Of a stretch of 64,000 bases of DNA, positions 29,550 through 42,127 are shown piece by piece; within the stretch, counting starts at the first letter, position 1, and each line of letters begins with the position of its first letter. The notes below the pieces were generated by a model. The model did no database searches and was not told the DNA's origin. It saw only the letters and a list, made by a program, of their open reading frames with translations. Source of the DNA: Thamnaconus septentrionalis (Eukaryota > Chordata > Actinopteri > Tetraodontiformes > Monacanthidae); NCBI GenBank assembly GCA_009823395.1, contig CM020501.1:34409493-34473492 (forward strand), read 5' to 3'. Made by a program: the position numbers and the translations under genes.

Positions 29550-30558
29550 ATTTCCAACATTAACATGATGGGATAAGATTATAATGTGAAATAAGTTGTA
29601 AATATAAATAGAAACAATGTTTGTTTTTGTTTTTTTTAAAGAAAAGTGTTTCACTTGCACAGATGGTGGAAGTGGTGAAGCTGTTGCATGGGTTTATTCC
29701 CTGTGCTTTGTTACCTAAAGTACTGAGAATGTCACCTTGGTTAAGATTCCTGCACACTGAGTTCATGTCTGTTTAAATCTGGTGGTGTTGTCGAGTGTTT
29801 GCATTGCATCAGTCAGTGCAGCAGCCTTGATGGACTCAGTCATGATTTAATGCAGAAGGAGCAGTCAGCGGTCAAACTTCACACACGCCAGTTTTCCTCC
29901 AGATATATAAAAATAAAGACTCTGCCGTGAAGTCTCCTGCCTTCAGAGGGTTGCTTCTCTTCTTCTGCTGTCTGTCTGCACTGTACTCCCCAACCCGGGC
30001 CAAGCCTTCAATACTGACATCATCACCCTGCTGGAAGTTAAAGGGTGGAAAAAGCAAAAAAAAAAAAAAAACAACAACTAAAGAAGAAGAGAGTGGAGCA
30101 CAGCAACACACGCCACGCACACACACACACGCACTTTATAAAGCGCTGGAGATAAACCAGTCATCTCTGTACAAACACTGCAGTCTAGAAGACACAGAGG
30201 GATGGATGGAGGGAGGAGTGGCAGTGCAGTCCAGAGCTCCTGGTACAGAACCAGGGAGCGACAGTGGGAGGTGTGGCACTTGGAGGTTCTAGCTGATGTT
30301 TGGGATGAGAGACCTTGGAGACAGTGATTCTACTGGAGTTCCGCTCCGTCAGTGCAGCTCTGCTTCCCCAGTGGAGCTTCTCTTGTGTTTTTGGAAAGGT
30401 TCATTCTTCAAAGTGACGCAGGGGATCACAGTGGGACCACAGTGGGACCACAGTGGGATCACAGTGGGATCACAGTGGGCCCACTGGTTTGGAAACTAGA
30501 CAAGAAAAGCTGAGTTGCATTCTGGTTCTTGCTGGCTGTGGCACTGTAGCGGGGCTCT
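29550..30558. other. Convergent intergenic space between BBIP1 and PDCD4
   Basis: Both 3' UTRs probably lie in this 1 kb. Candidate poly(A) signals are AATAAA at 29912 (+) for BBIP1 and AATAAA at 29692-29697 (-) for PDCD4. If both are used, the transcripts would overlap as antisense. A 12-bp repeat (CACAGTGGGACC-type, five copies) is at about 30425-30484. Confidence 0.4.
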
Positions 30559-33312
30559 TCAGCAGCTCTCCACCTTGACGGCACCTCCGTCGCCCTCGCT
30601 GACGAACCTCTTGCGGCCCCTGAGGAGACAACACCAGGGGTCACCAGAGGTCAGCTACTACTAAAAGCAGGACGATGAGTAACAGGGATGCACCCATACC
30701 ACTGTAATACAGAGCCAGTAGAGTAACGCATACTTGTGTTTCAGTACTCATCCATGCCGATACTGAGTACTTCATAAGGCTGTTACACATTACAACACAC
30801 ACTACTGTCAGATACACATGCAGTACATACAACTGATATCAGTATCGATATCAGTATAACAGTATCAGCACGTATTTTACGGGTAAGAGTAGAGTACTCA
30901 ACCCCGGTATCGGTACCCGATACTGGTATCTGTATTGGTATTAATACCCAATAATACTATCAGTGTCTGTATTGATACTGGTTTTGGTATCTGTATCGAT
31001 ACTGGTATCAGTATCGATACCCAAGCCATACCCTTACCAGTACCCATTCCCATACCAGTATCAGGTATCGATACCCGATACTGGTATCTGTATTGGTATT
31101 AATGCCCAATAATACTATCAGTGTCTGTATTGATACTGGTTTTGGTATCTGTATCGATACTGGTATCGGTATCAATACCCAATACTGGTAAGGGTATGGG
31201 TACCAATACCATTATCAGTACCCATTCCCATACCAGTATCAGGTATGGATACCCGTTACTGGTCTGGGTATCAGGTGTGGATCCCTGATGAAGACGGTGA
31301 TGGAGGGCACTCCTACCGACAGGGGCAGTCGTCTCTCAACTTGACGTCGATGATTCCGATGATGAAGCTTTGCTCCACAAACTGCTCCAGGATGAAATAA
31401 GCCCTGGGCACGTCGATGTTGATGTCGGCGATGTCCATGTAGACTCTGTCGTAGCCCTGTGGGGGATGGGAGGGGGGAACAACAACACAAGGTTCAAGGT
31501 CAACTGCCTGCTGGATAAATACCCCGCAATACAGGAGGCAGACACACGGGGGCGCCGCACCCTTCTGATTTGGTCTCCCGTGATGACGGAGGAGTTGGCC
31601 AGAGACTGGAGCAGCTGCAGGACCATGGAGAAGGTCTTCTCTCCTTTGGACTCCAGCACCATGACGATGGCCTGGAGGAGCACACACACCATCAGCACCA
31701 TCAACATCCACCTCGGCCACTTAATAGAGGCTTCTATTCTATTCTACTCTACTCTATTGTATTCTAAAGGCAAAACACTTGAAGTCCATGGACCTCGTAG
31801 ACGAACTCGTGGTGGAAGTGTGGGACCTCCAGGTCCCGCAGGCAGCGCTGGGCCTCCTCTGGGTCTCCAGACAGGATGAACTCCTTCAGCAGCAGGTTCA
31901 TCTGAACACAAGTCAGCAGTCAGGCAAGCAAACACTCACAGGGCCACTCAAATGATTCCGTTTAGAAGGATTTCTCCAGGAGATTTGACATTTTGCACAA
32001 CAGTGACTCAAAAGTGTTCAAGTTGAAACATTTGAGAGCTAAAGTAGATTTGAAGCAGGGATCAAAAACTCACAGGACCTGCACATCAGTGGAAAAACAG
32101 AAACGAGCGGCGTGAACTTGAATTCATATTGTGTTCAGATTAGTGCAGTGCTGTCCAGACGGGTCATTAATGATTGTGATTATTGATGATTGATGATATT
32201 AATGATGATGAAGATAATGGATGTGGATGATGATTGCTGATGATTGCTGATGGCTCACCTCCTTGATGAGCAGTGTGAGTGGCCTCAGGCCTCCACCAGA
32301 CCCCCAGTGGTTGTCTATGCGGAGCCCCCCCAGACTCATCTTCAGCAGGACCGCCGCCCGGTCCAGGGCCGCCCTGGGGGGAGGGGGGAGAGAGATTATT
32401 ATCTCAGTTACTGAGGTCCCGTCTTGACCTGCAGTGTCTTGTCCACTAGGTGGTGCCTTTGAGGCATATTTCTAGTCTTCGACTGTCAGTCTGTGTTGAT
32501 TCACTCACACAGCTTTGCTTTGCACTCCGGCCCCGACGCAACACAACTCACAGAACTAAACTCATTCCTGCTCACTAGCAGTGATCTGATTGCAGGTGAC
32601 AGATTATAATCTCAGTGCTGCCCAGTGGAACCCCCAGAGGGCGCTGCTGCGGCTGCCTACCTGGCCCACTCACAGTCCACTCTGCCCTTGTAGCCCTCGA
32701 TGTAGCTCCTGGGCAGGATCTGGTCCAGGACGGCCCGGGCGATGAACTGGCCCACCAGCTGTTCACACAGAGACCAGAGAGACCAGCGTCAAGGACTCAC
32801 CTCACACACTGACTGTCTGGACCTTTGCTTCCTCCTGCTTGACTCCAAGGATGAGAAGTTAATCATGAAAGTTGTCACATTACACACAGTTGTCTCTGTA
32901 GGACACAGGAGTCAAACTCTGGTCCGCGGGCTAAAGTTGGCCCGCAGGAATCCTCATCATTTTCTCTTTCAGGAGCTCTGCAGTAGCACAGAGGAACACA
33001 GAGGAGGCGCTCTCAGTAGTTCACTCTAACCAGTAGGAACACACTCATTGTCAGTGTGTTTATCAGCTGATGGCTGGAGCCCCCCCCACCCCGCGACACC
33101 CACGCACTCTAACTGCCTGTTTACTGCATGGTGTCAGCTAACTGGCTCCTGCTGGCCTCCACAAACCTCCAGCTCATCACTCTGCTTTGTTTGGCCCGTT
33201 TTCTCTCTCTCTTTGTTTTGCTGGTTTCTGTTGTTTGTTTTTTTTGCCTTTTCTGCATTTTCCAAAACCAACTGCTGGAAGCCAGCAGGGGGCGTTCAAG
33301 AAGGTGCAGCAG

Positions 33313-33350
<38 letters not shown>

Positions 33351-33427
33351 CCTTGTAGAGGCTTGATGGAGATTTAATAAAACCATCAGAGCTAGCAGCC
33401 AGCTGGGATGTCCCAGGCAGACAATGA

Positions 33428-33479
<52 letters not shown>

Positions 33480-35392
33480 GTCTTTGAGCGGTCAGTGCTG
33501 AGTGTGCACTCTGAGAGCTCCAGCAGACAAAGGCCTCAGACCTGGTGTAGACCTGGTGTCTGGAGGACTGAAAGACTGAGATCACATCAGCAGCACTCAC
33601 ACTGCAGCAGCTGTGGAAACACAGCAGAGGACCACACTAGACCACTGGGAGGGATCCACTGGATCAACTGCAGGATCCACTGCAGGATCAAGAATAGAGG
33701 GCCAGACCAGGCTGCTGGGGAGGCATCTAATGCATGATCCACTGCAGCAGGATCCACTGCAGGGTCCACTACAGTAGAATCCACTGCAGGGTCCACTGCA
33801 GCAGAATCCACTGCAGGGTCCACTGCATCAACTGCAGGATGGAGACCAGACTCTAATAAAGAACTTTGCAGTTTGAAAAGGTTTGGCACCTCAACAAGTG
33901 GAATGGATCTTGCTTTCTTGCTTGTTAATAAGACAAAATGACCCTGGTCCACTGGTCCACTGACCTGTGGGGCCCCCGGGGTGTCCAGCACCAGGTCGGG
34001 CAGCTCTCGCAGTAGCTGGTCCAGAGAGGTCTCCAGGTCAGAGCAGGACAGCACGGAGGGAACCAGCTGGGCCAGCAGCCGCGACGTCAGCTCCCTCTGG
34101 CTGGACTTGGCCTCCAGGGCCAGAACCACCGCCAGGGAGGCCACCTGGCTCCTCAGGGGACCCAGGTTCAGCTCTGCCAGCTGCTCCTGCAGGAGGAGGA
34201 GGAGGAGGAGGAGGAGGAGGACGGTTCATAAAAGTTCTTTAAAGTCCAGCTTAGAAATCTTGTGCTGCTTACAACACATCACAATGAGACAATGACATCA
34301 TCAGTGTTCAATGTCACTTCTATGTGGAAGCTGGATACGTAGTGCATCACTGAGCCGCTGTTGATGGACAGATGTGAACTACAACTACACTCACCGCCAC
34401 TTCCTTGGCTTCAGCGTGCTCAAAGTACTCCTGCACGATGGGGGCCACCGTCTTCTCAAAGTCCCTCTCCTCCAGCGGGGGCACCACCGTCTCGTACACG
34501 CAGTTCTCCTGGGAATCCAGTTTCACTGTCAGTTATTCACAACATACATTCCCCACCACAAAACAACACAACACCACACTGACACCAAACCAAGACCCAC
34601 AATATCAACGACAAAACGAAACCCAACAACACACATCAGACCAACGAGCTCAACCTCCACATCTTTACATTTGGTGGTATAATACAGAATACAATCACTG
34701 GAAATACACATATACATGGCTGTACCATAATAAAAATAATTACAATATATTTTTATACATATACATTTTTCTACAAGAGAAACTTCCTCATCTTTTTGCC
34801 GGCTGAAAAGGCCGGAGGGGAAATTAGCTGGCTAGCGTAGCGACGTAGCCTAGCCAAGTAGGAAGTGACATCATCAGTTCACACATCACAAACATGTTGG
34901 AAACGTACCACGCAGCATTAACAGGAGGTGGCGCTCCACTGCGCTCGCATCACTTCCTGTCTCCACTAGTCTCACTGTCGCCTGTCACTTCTCACAGCAG
35001 TTTGAAGAACTCACCAGAACTAACTGGAAATAACCTCCAACACCATGTGTTGTGGTTGGTCCCTGCAGTGGACACTGGTTCATGAGGTGTGACAGGTGTT
35101 GATGGTCCAGTGATGTCATCACCATCTTACCTGAGCCTCGTCATAGTTGGGGTCTTTCTCATCCACCTGCTCCGGCCCGTACACTTCACCTGAGCGGCCC
35201 CACACACCTTTACCTCCAGCTCCTCCTGGGAAGACATGGAGCACCACAGACCAGGTGAGGCTCTGGTTGTCACCAGACCAGGATTTCAGTGGTCGATACT
35301 GATACATGTGAATTTCCACCATTCCATACTAATTCCATACCATGATTAAAAAAGCAAAACAAAACAGAATTTTCTAAACCAGTTGCGGGGGG

Positions 35393-35442
<50 letters not shown>

Positions 35443-36292
35443 CTATTTGCTCCAGTTTGGTTGTGTCGTGGGATAAACAGCGACTCTGCACTGGGAGATG
35501 CAACACTTGCTGCACTTCCAACTCCAAGTGTGAGCACAGGGAGGAGCTGGAGCTGGAGCTGGAGCTGGAGCTGGAGCTGGAGCTGGAGCTGCTGCTGCTG
35601 CTGCTGCTGCACCACCCCGCTGATGGTTTGGGAAGAGATGGCTCCAGTACCAGGAGACGCTGACCATCCACCTCACGCCCATTTAACAGTCGCACACCAC
35701 TGACACAGAACCTCTGAGCAGATGGTTCCACTCAGTGAAGGCAGCTCTGGGAATAACAGCACTGCAGCTCTGGGAATAACAGCACTGCAGCTCTGACATT
35801 CCCTCCACAGAGAAAACATTCTTCTGTCCAGCAGGCTTCCAGAAGATGATCCAGCTGATTATCTGACCCCTGTAAAGCCACAGTGCAGCAGCTTCTGAAT
35901 GACTTGCATGCACCAGCTGATAGTGTGGAGACCACTGGTGAGGTGGTCCAAGGACCAGGACCAGTGAAGCTGCACTGACTCTCCAGTAGGAGAATCAACC
36001 CAACGTGCTGTTTGAAACGACCACATTAAAGTGGACCAGTGGAAGCAGCCAGTGGTTCCGACAGCCAACCAACAACTACAACTCCTGGAATGTGTAAATA
36101 AATGACAACACTGATTCACTTCAGCAACACCACTGCTGATTCAGTGCAGCATCTTTCATCATCGTCATGTCATCTGTCCATCAAGCTCCTCTTGCAGTGG
36201 TTCTCCACTGGTGGAGTCGCAAAGACCCACATTTAACACACAAACACACAAACACTAAACACCCACTTTCTATCACATCTAGTCAATAAATC

Positions 36293-36330
<38 letters not shown>

Positions 36331-38182
36331 TGACTGTGTGTCCTGCAGTGCAAAGTAAATGTCCAGAAGAGCCCACCTTTCTTGGGCAGGCCCCTCCCCT
36401 TGCCGTGGCGGGACTTCCTGTCCAGCAGTTTGCTCTTGGGGCTGCCAGGGGGCGCCGGGGTTCCCCGCAGGCCGTCGCCGGTGTCGCTGAGGGAGTCTCC
36501 CCGACCAGAGTCCCTGGACGAGGTCTTCCTCAGCCGCCGCTTGGCCTTGGCCCTCAGCCGGGCCTCCTGGAGGCTGGAGGTGGCGGTGGAGGTGGTGGAG
36601 CTCAGCCAGTTACCGTTGATCTCCTTCAGGTTCTTGTTGCCGTCCTCATCTTCGGACCCAAAGGAGTCGCTCAGGTCCGCAGACTCTGTTGGACCAGGTC
36701 ACAGTTCACCGAGTGCAAGCAAGACGGCTTTCAACCGGGCTGGGCGACCCGGGCCAAAAGAAATCCCCCAGAAAAATCCAATGGATGATTTCAATCGATT
36801 CATTTCCACCCAGTCCTCTGTAACTGAACATAGGGTTTCAACAAAGTACATGGTTCCCGTAGTTTGAACTGCTTTGTCACGAACAGACAGCAGAAATCAG
36901 CTGAATGCTGAGGTTGCATCAAAGTCTTTTAATGGAGTGCAGGATGCATTTAATAAGGAATGAATCAATATACAGTGGCTGGAAAGACGCCATTCTGATT
37001 CCTATCCTGCTCTATGCAAGCTACGCAGCCAGTGTGCAGTGGTTGAGCATGTGTTGTGCAATGGCACTGCTTGTTCACTGCGGAGGGAGCAACGGTCAGC
37101 AACCCGTTCCCCACTGGGCAGCAGGCGTGTGGTGGAGGTGCTGCAGTGCGTTGGTAGTTCTGCTACCTTTGCTCGCAATAACAAACTCCTCCCTCTTCAC
37201 CGCCATGCTGTGATGTCAGAGCCCACTGTGAACTACGGGAGTGCAGTGGAGAGCGTTGGAGGCGCGTTTCAATAAAACCTCGATTTTCATGAAAAAAAAA
37301 CCGACCTGAACTAAAAACTCGAAATTTATCGCCCAGTCCTTACGTTCAATCTGCATAACGTGTGACCTTTGACCCCCCAGGGACATTAAAAATGGTCAGG
37401 TTGACTTGCGTTGGCAGAATGTCAGCCACGGATCCCAGGATCTTTGCGCTTCTACAGCAGATTCTGATTCTTATTTCTTCTGTTCTGTTGATGTTTTGGT
37501 GCTCAGCAGTACCTTCTTATTTCCACCAGGTCTAGCCTGTGGATCTGGTCCAGTCCTACTGACTGGGTCTGGTAACAGACATACTGGGATCCAACAGCAC
37601 GTCTGCAGTTTGACTGAGTGACAGTCAAACTGCAGCCTTTGGTGTTTAGACAGACAGAGGGTCTACACTGAGTTTACACACTGGTGGAGACACACTGTCA
37701 TCTGAACGGTCAAATATTGTTGTTTCATTAATGTCCCTGCATTCGCTTGTAAAACTTTGGAGAAAGCAGGATAGATAGATAGATAGATAGATAGATGGAT
37801 AGATAGATGGATAGATAGATGGATAGATGGATGGATAGATGGATGGATGGATGGATAGATGATTGATAGATGGATAGATAGATGATAGATAGATGGATTG
37901 ATAGATGATGGATAGATGGATAGATGGATAGATAGATGGATAGATAGATGGATAGATAGATGATTGATAGATGGATAGATAGATGATAGATTGATAGATG
38001 GATAGATGGATGGATGGATAGATGGATGGATGGATGGATAGATAGATGGATAGATGGATGCTGAAGGAAGTTGAGTTTCTCAGCTGCACAATCATTCATC
38101 AGCCAATCAGTTCATAATATGGTGCACACACAGTCAGAGAACCAAGCTCTCAAATATCAGCAGTCACAACAGTAACACTGAC

Positions 38183-38215
<33 letters not shown>

Positions 38216-38462
38216 GCACTAGATTTGCTGCAGTGGGTCTGGCAGTGTGTGACCAGCAGCAGCAGCAACAGCAGCAGCAGCAGAGTGACATCAACGCTCC
38301 AAACAGACACACGGCAAGAAGGAAAGCAGTCACTTCCTGTTAGGGAGGAACAACACAACTAAACAAAGCAGTGTACAGTGCGGTGCAGTGGTGGGACATT
38401 TAAAGAGCTGCTCACTCACCCACAGGGTTGGCGTTCAGCCAGGCCTCGCAGTCAGTGGCCAT
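30559..38462 (-). CDS. PDCD4: Programmed cell death protein 4
   Basis: Tumour-suppressor translation inhibitor that binds eIF4A through two MA3 domains and blocks its helicase activity. Eleven coding exons join in phase: 38420-38462, 36377-36685, 35131-35225, 34395-34508, 33965-34186, 32661-32758, 32259-32373, 31794-31901, 31561-31671, 31317-31456, 30559-30619. Together they give about 471 aa (human 469). Visible features are [13 protein letters not shown] at the start; an acidic/Ser part; the basic [16 protein letters not shown] region that holds the kinase-target Ser residues; [21 protein letters not shown] and [11 protein letters not shown]3-1 ([14 protein letters not shown] onward); MA3-2 ([52 protein letters not shown]); and the tail [13 protein letters not shown]. 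The first exon is short and the start codon is that of the conserved N-terminus. No frame damage. Confidence 0.97.
30840..31270. repeat. GGTATC-type degenerate repeat with a 157-bp tandem duplication
   Basis: Array of GGTATC/GATACC-like units in the last PDCD4 intron. The block at about 30921-31008 recurs nearly unchanged 157 bp later at 31078-31166. Many units are near-palindromic. Confidence 0.85.
32895..32960. mobile_element. hAT terminal fragment in a PDCD4 intron
   Basis: CAGGAGTCAAACTCTGGTCC followed by GCGGGCTAAAGTTGGCCCGC matches the left end of the element at 5349 in design. It is truncated. Confidence 0.5.
33302..33478. repeat. GA and GT microsatellites
   Basis: GA tract at about 33315-33345 and GT tract at 33429-33478, in the PDCD4 intron before coding exon 6. 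Confidence 0.9.
33650..33845. repeat. GGATCCACTGCA-type minisatellite
   Basis: Roughly twelve degenerate copies of GATCCACTGCAG and GTCCACTGCAG, in the PDCD4 intron about 120 bp downstream of coding exon 5. Confidence 0.8.
35398..35612. repeat. CAG tract, GGAGCT hexamer array and CTG tract
   Basis: CAG units at 35398-35443, then eight or nine GGAGCT hexamers at about 35541-35590 running into CTG units to 35611. CAG and CTG tracts face each other across about 150 bp and could pair in a hairpin. Lies in the PDCD4 intron between coding exons 2 and 3. Confidence 0.9.
37768..38062. repeat. GATA/GATG tetranucleotide array
   Basis: About 290 bp of GATA and GATG units in PDCD4 intron 1. Ser/Ile/Tyr-rich open frames on the minus strand are artefacts. 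A CTGT array (38181-38217) and a CAG tract (about 38255-38283) follow. Confidence 0.95.
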
Positions 38463-39126
38463 GATTCACACCGGGGGCTCACTCCACTGTCTCACTCCAC
38501 TGTCTCACTCCGGGCGAACACACAGGAGGAGAAGGGAAGAAATAATAACAAAATATAGAAAAATAAAACTAGAACTCTCCAAATGACACCTGCAGCAACG
38601 AGAGGGAGAAGAAGTGAACAGAAGTGAGCAAACAAGTCCAGACAAGCCCCCCACAGACAACTTACTAACCCCTCCCCCTCCATTCATTCACGGTCACTGT
38701 TTGTAAACAATGGCTAACGTTCGCAGCCCAGAGCTGCGCAACGTTAGCTTTTTACAACTGTGCACTTTGAGATTTGTTCAAAGTGCGCAATAAATAAAAT
38801 CTATTATTATTATCATAACACCAGCAGCGACAAACAATATGAAACTACTGCACATGCGCATACGTACCAGTTTAACGACAACTTTATTTCTGACAATAAC
38901 ACAAAGACCCATTTGCTTGAAAGATCATAATCATCTACTTCCAACTGCAGGGAGCCGCTAGCAGGCAGGCTGGCTAGCAGGCTAGCTTGGTAGCAAAGTG
39001 GTAAAACGGTAATGTTTCATCATACCAGTGGACAAGTCGAGAGTCCAGCCGACACACTGCGGACCGGTCCTGTCTGGTTCGGCTGGTTCCACTGGGTCCG
39101 ACGACACAATGAGGATCCGTTGTGCG

Positions 39127-39173
<47 letters not shown>

Positions 39174-39200
39174 CGCGAGGCTGAGAGGCTTGTCAGTTCT
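38463..39200. promoter_or_regulatory. PDCD4 5' flank, probable 5' UTR and promoter
   Basis: Upstream of the PDCD4 ATG. Contains a forkhead-type TGTAAACA site (about 38702), two adjacent hairpins (38713-38790) and a GT-to-GCGC tract (39129-39178). I could not place a transcription start site. Confidence 0.35.
38713..38818 (+). mobile_element. Two adjacent hairpins and an ATT-repeat tail, probable LINE-type 3' end
   Basis: GCTAACGTTCGCAGC (38713-38727) pairs with 38733-38748 except for one bulged base. Next, GCACTTTGA pairs with TCAAAGTGC, then AATAAATAAAATCT and an ATT repeat. Hairpin plus AATAAA plus a short tandem repeat is the form of teleost LINE 3' ends. How far the copy extends upstream is unclear. 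Confidence 0.4.
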
Positions 39201-39435
39201 GTTGTTTTGATCTCCATCTGTCTGCCCAGCAACCAGGTCACGTGGCACCCTGTTTTCATTGCGCCATTGGCTGGAGGCGTGGCAGCTTTGGAAAGCCAGC
39301 AGCCAATGACATTCGACCACCCAACCTGCTGACTTTCTTCTCGCATGTTCTGTCGGAGTCCGTCCGCCTCGTCCGAGTGCTGCCGCCTGTCGGACACTGG
39401 AGCTCAGAGATTCTCGACGTAGTCGTAGACAGACG

Positions 39436-40944
39436 TTCAGGATTCAAGATTCAAGAACTTTATTGGTCACATGTTCAATAGGATGCGCAGCATGTGAGCA
39501 ATAAAATTCGACAATTTGAACATTCTGTACACACGTAGAGCAGCTCAGCGCTTCCGTGTCGAATATTCAAAGATAACTAATTGGTTATAAACCTTCGGTA
39601 ATTTGTCATGTCAGCAAATTGCAGGTCGCGCCGTGAATATGACACAATGCACTTCTACATTCAGCCAAACCAAACCAATCCTTTTCTAGTCTAACATCTA
39701 TTTTTTTTTTTGTCTTTATCGCTTGAACAAAAATCATATCTGTATAAATTAAATCGGTGGTTGCGCTGAAAAGACTAGTAAAATATGGAGCTAGCTAAAA
39801 GTGAACCACAAATGCTGAAAAAAAAAGTTTAACAAAATATTTTTGTTAAAATGTTTAAAATTTGCTGACAGTTTTCTCATGTTTTTTTCCAACTTTTTTT
39901 TTTTTAACCTGGACACTAGGGGGAGCTATTTTATAACATTCCCAAACGACTGCAGTCAAAATGAGACGCTTAAAGAATTACCTTCGGAAAGTGGCATGAA
40001 TGACATTAAAGGAATTTTTAGCATAAGCCAACACAATGCAAATGCAGCAGAGTGAAGTAAGCAGGGTTTAATTGTGGGAAAGCGAGAAAGCTGAAACGAG
40101 GTTAAAATGTTCAAAGTTTTTTAATTGACCAAAAATATGGAAAGTTTGTCAAACAATACAACAGTAACAGTGACCTCAGAGCGTCCGTATTCACAGTATG
40201 TTTTGATAATCCCACTGATCAGATTACCATCCAGTGAAACACAGCTGGTTTCACTTCAATAAATTAAATCCATGGTCCAGTTAAAGCTCCTCGTGTTTTA
40301 AGGTGTATTTAAGGCAACCGCTGGGATCTACACACATAACAGAAAACATCTTCCTCTGTCTTCCTCACTGTAAAAACATACATTTTTTAAAATGACACCG
40401 ATTGCATTTGCACGAGATAAATAAAGACAATTTCAAAAGTCCCTGATAAAAAATAAAATGTTCTGCACTTGATGGGCACTCATCATTTTAAAATCTTCAA
40501 ATCATCAAATACAACAAACCTGAGATTCTTCCTCAGCTCAGGAGCCGAGTGTGAAAACATTCTTTGACGCCTGATTCAAGTCCGGTTGCAGCACTCGATG
40601 TCGGGCGGCTGTGTACTGATCTTTTTATTTTGTTTTTTCACCAACACGTTTGACATAAACGCAGCGACTCCTTCACATTGTTGTCCTGGAGGACAATTAG
40701 AAAAAAACACAGAGTGCGCATCGCCGTTCCAAATGAAAAACAATCCACTTACATCACACGCAAATTCAATACCCATGAACTCAAAGACGCTTTAAAAAAG
40801 CAGGAGGAAGACGTCGCTGACGCGCTGCTGTCTGGAAAATTCTGCAATCCAAAACCCAGGAGCACCAGAGTTCCTCTTCCCAGCAGCACGGCTCAGGGGT
40901 CGGGGCCCCGAAATCCTGAAGTGCGCAAGCTAGGAGAGTTCCCC
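39436..40944. other. Intergenic and RBM20 3' UTR
   Basis: Starts with a LINE-tail-like fragment (TTCAAGAACTTTATTGGTCA). It then holds AT-rich DNA that, on the minus strand, follows the RBM20 stop codon. AATAAA on the minus strand at 40624-40629 is a candidate RBM20 polyadenylation signal. No coding exon seen. Confidence 0.4.
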
Positions 40945-41714
40945 TCAGTCAGCACAGGTGGCGCTGCCGTCCCCGGACAGCTGGGCCCCTGACAGGCCCT
41001 CCTCGGCCAGCTGCGTCAAGTATTTCTGTCGGACAGAAGGGGGGAAGTGAAGGCACCACAATCTGATTACACAGTAGTTTGTCACCTCCGGGTGAGTAGT
41101 TTCACTCACTGCAGCTACACTGACAATCTTGCTGTTTGTTGCTTTTTTTCCTTAGACAGAAACATTCCAGTATCTTCATGCCAAGCAGCGCTTCACTTTA
41201 GCTCCACGAGAATAGAATAGAATAGAATAGAATGGAACGCCTTTATTAATCCCACATTGAGGAAATTTGCTAATTACGGCAACATAGAGTAGTGCAAAGA
41301 GAAGGAAAATGATAGAAACAAGATATTTACATGTTGTGAACAGTGTGATTATTGACAGTTATCTACAAGATGTTTGATATACATGTTTATTTTAGTGCAT
41401 GTTTATGACGTGCAATGTAAAGTGGTTAACAAGGCTACAGTAAGTAGCCTGATGCTAAAACAATCAGACAACACAAGTGAATTGAACACAGCAAACACAC
41501 ACAGGGGTGGGTGGTGGTGGTGGGGTGAGGAGGGGGGTGACAGACAGCACAGCTGTTGACTGCAGCAGGTTTCTCCCTGCTGGAATGTCAGATGTGATCT
41601 GGTGGGAAGTGGCTGCTGCTGCTGCCATGGTCAGCAGAGGGCAGTGCAGGACGTCCCGGTGCTGAGCGCACAATCATCCCCAACTCAACACACCCTCAAC
41701 TTTCTCATCTCTGG

Positions 41715-41755
<41 letters not shown>

Positions 41756-42080
41756 ACCTGCAGGTTCCTGTAGTGCACTGTGCTGCGACAGTGTGTGGTC
41801 TTGGCTGCGTCCTCGCTGCTGTAGAACAGTCGGCACAGCTGACAGTAGAAGCCCGTCTGCGGCACGATGAACTCCACTCCTGTCGGTCAGTGAACGCAAC
41901 AGTTAGCTGCTCAGGCTAACGGGCAGGTGACACTCAAGACGGCTGCGTTCCAGATGATTCCACATACAAATGTGACATCCAACTCATCGGCATCTCCATC
42001 GTGCTTGCAATAGTTGGCAGTACAACACACACACACACACACAGTCATAATGAAATGATGATGACACTCGGCCTCCTGAT

Positions 42081-42127
<47 letters not shown>

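Noticed and set aside
37646..38099. Ser/Ile/Tyr/His-rich minus-strand frames
   Set aside because: Read-through of the GATA/GATG tetranucleotide array in PDCD4 intron 1.
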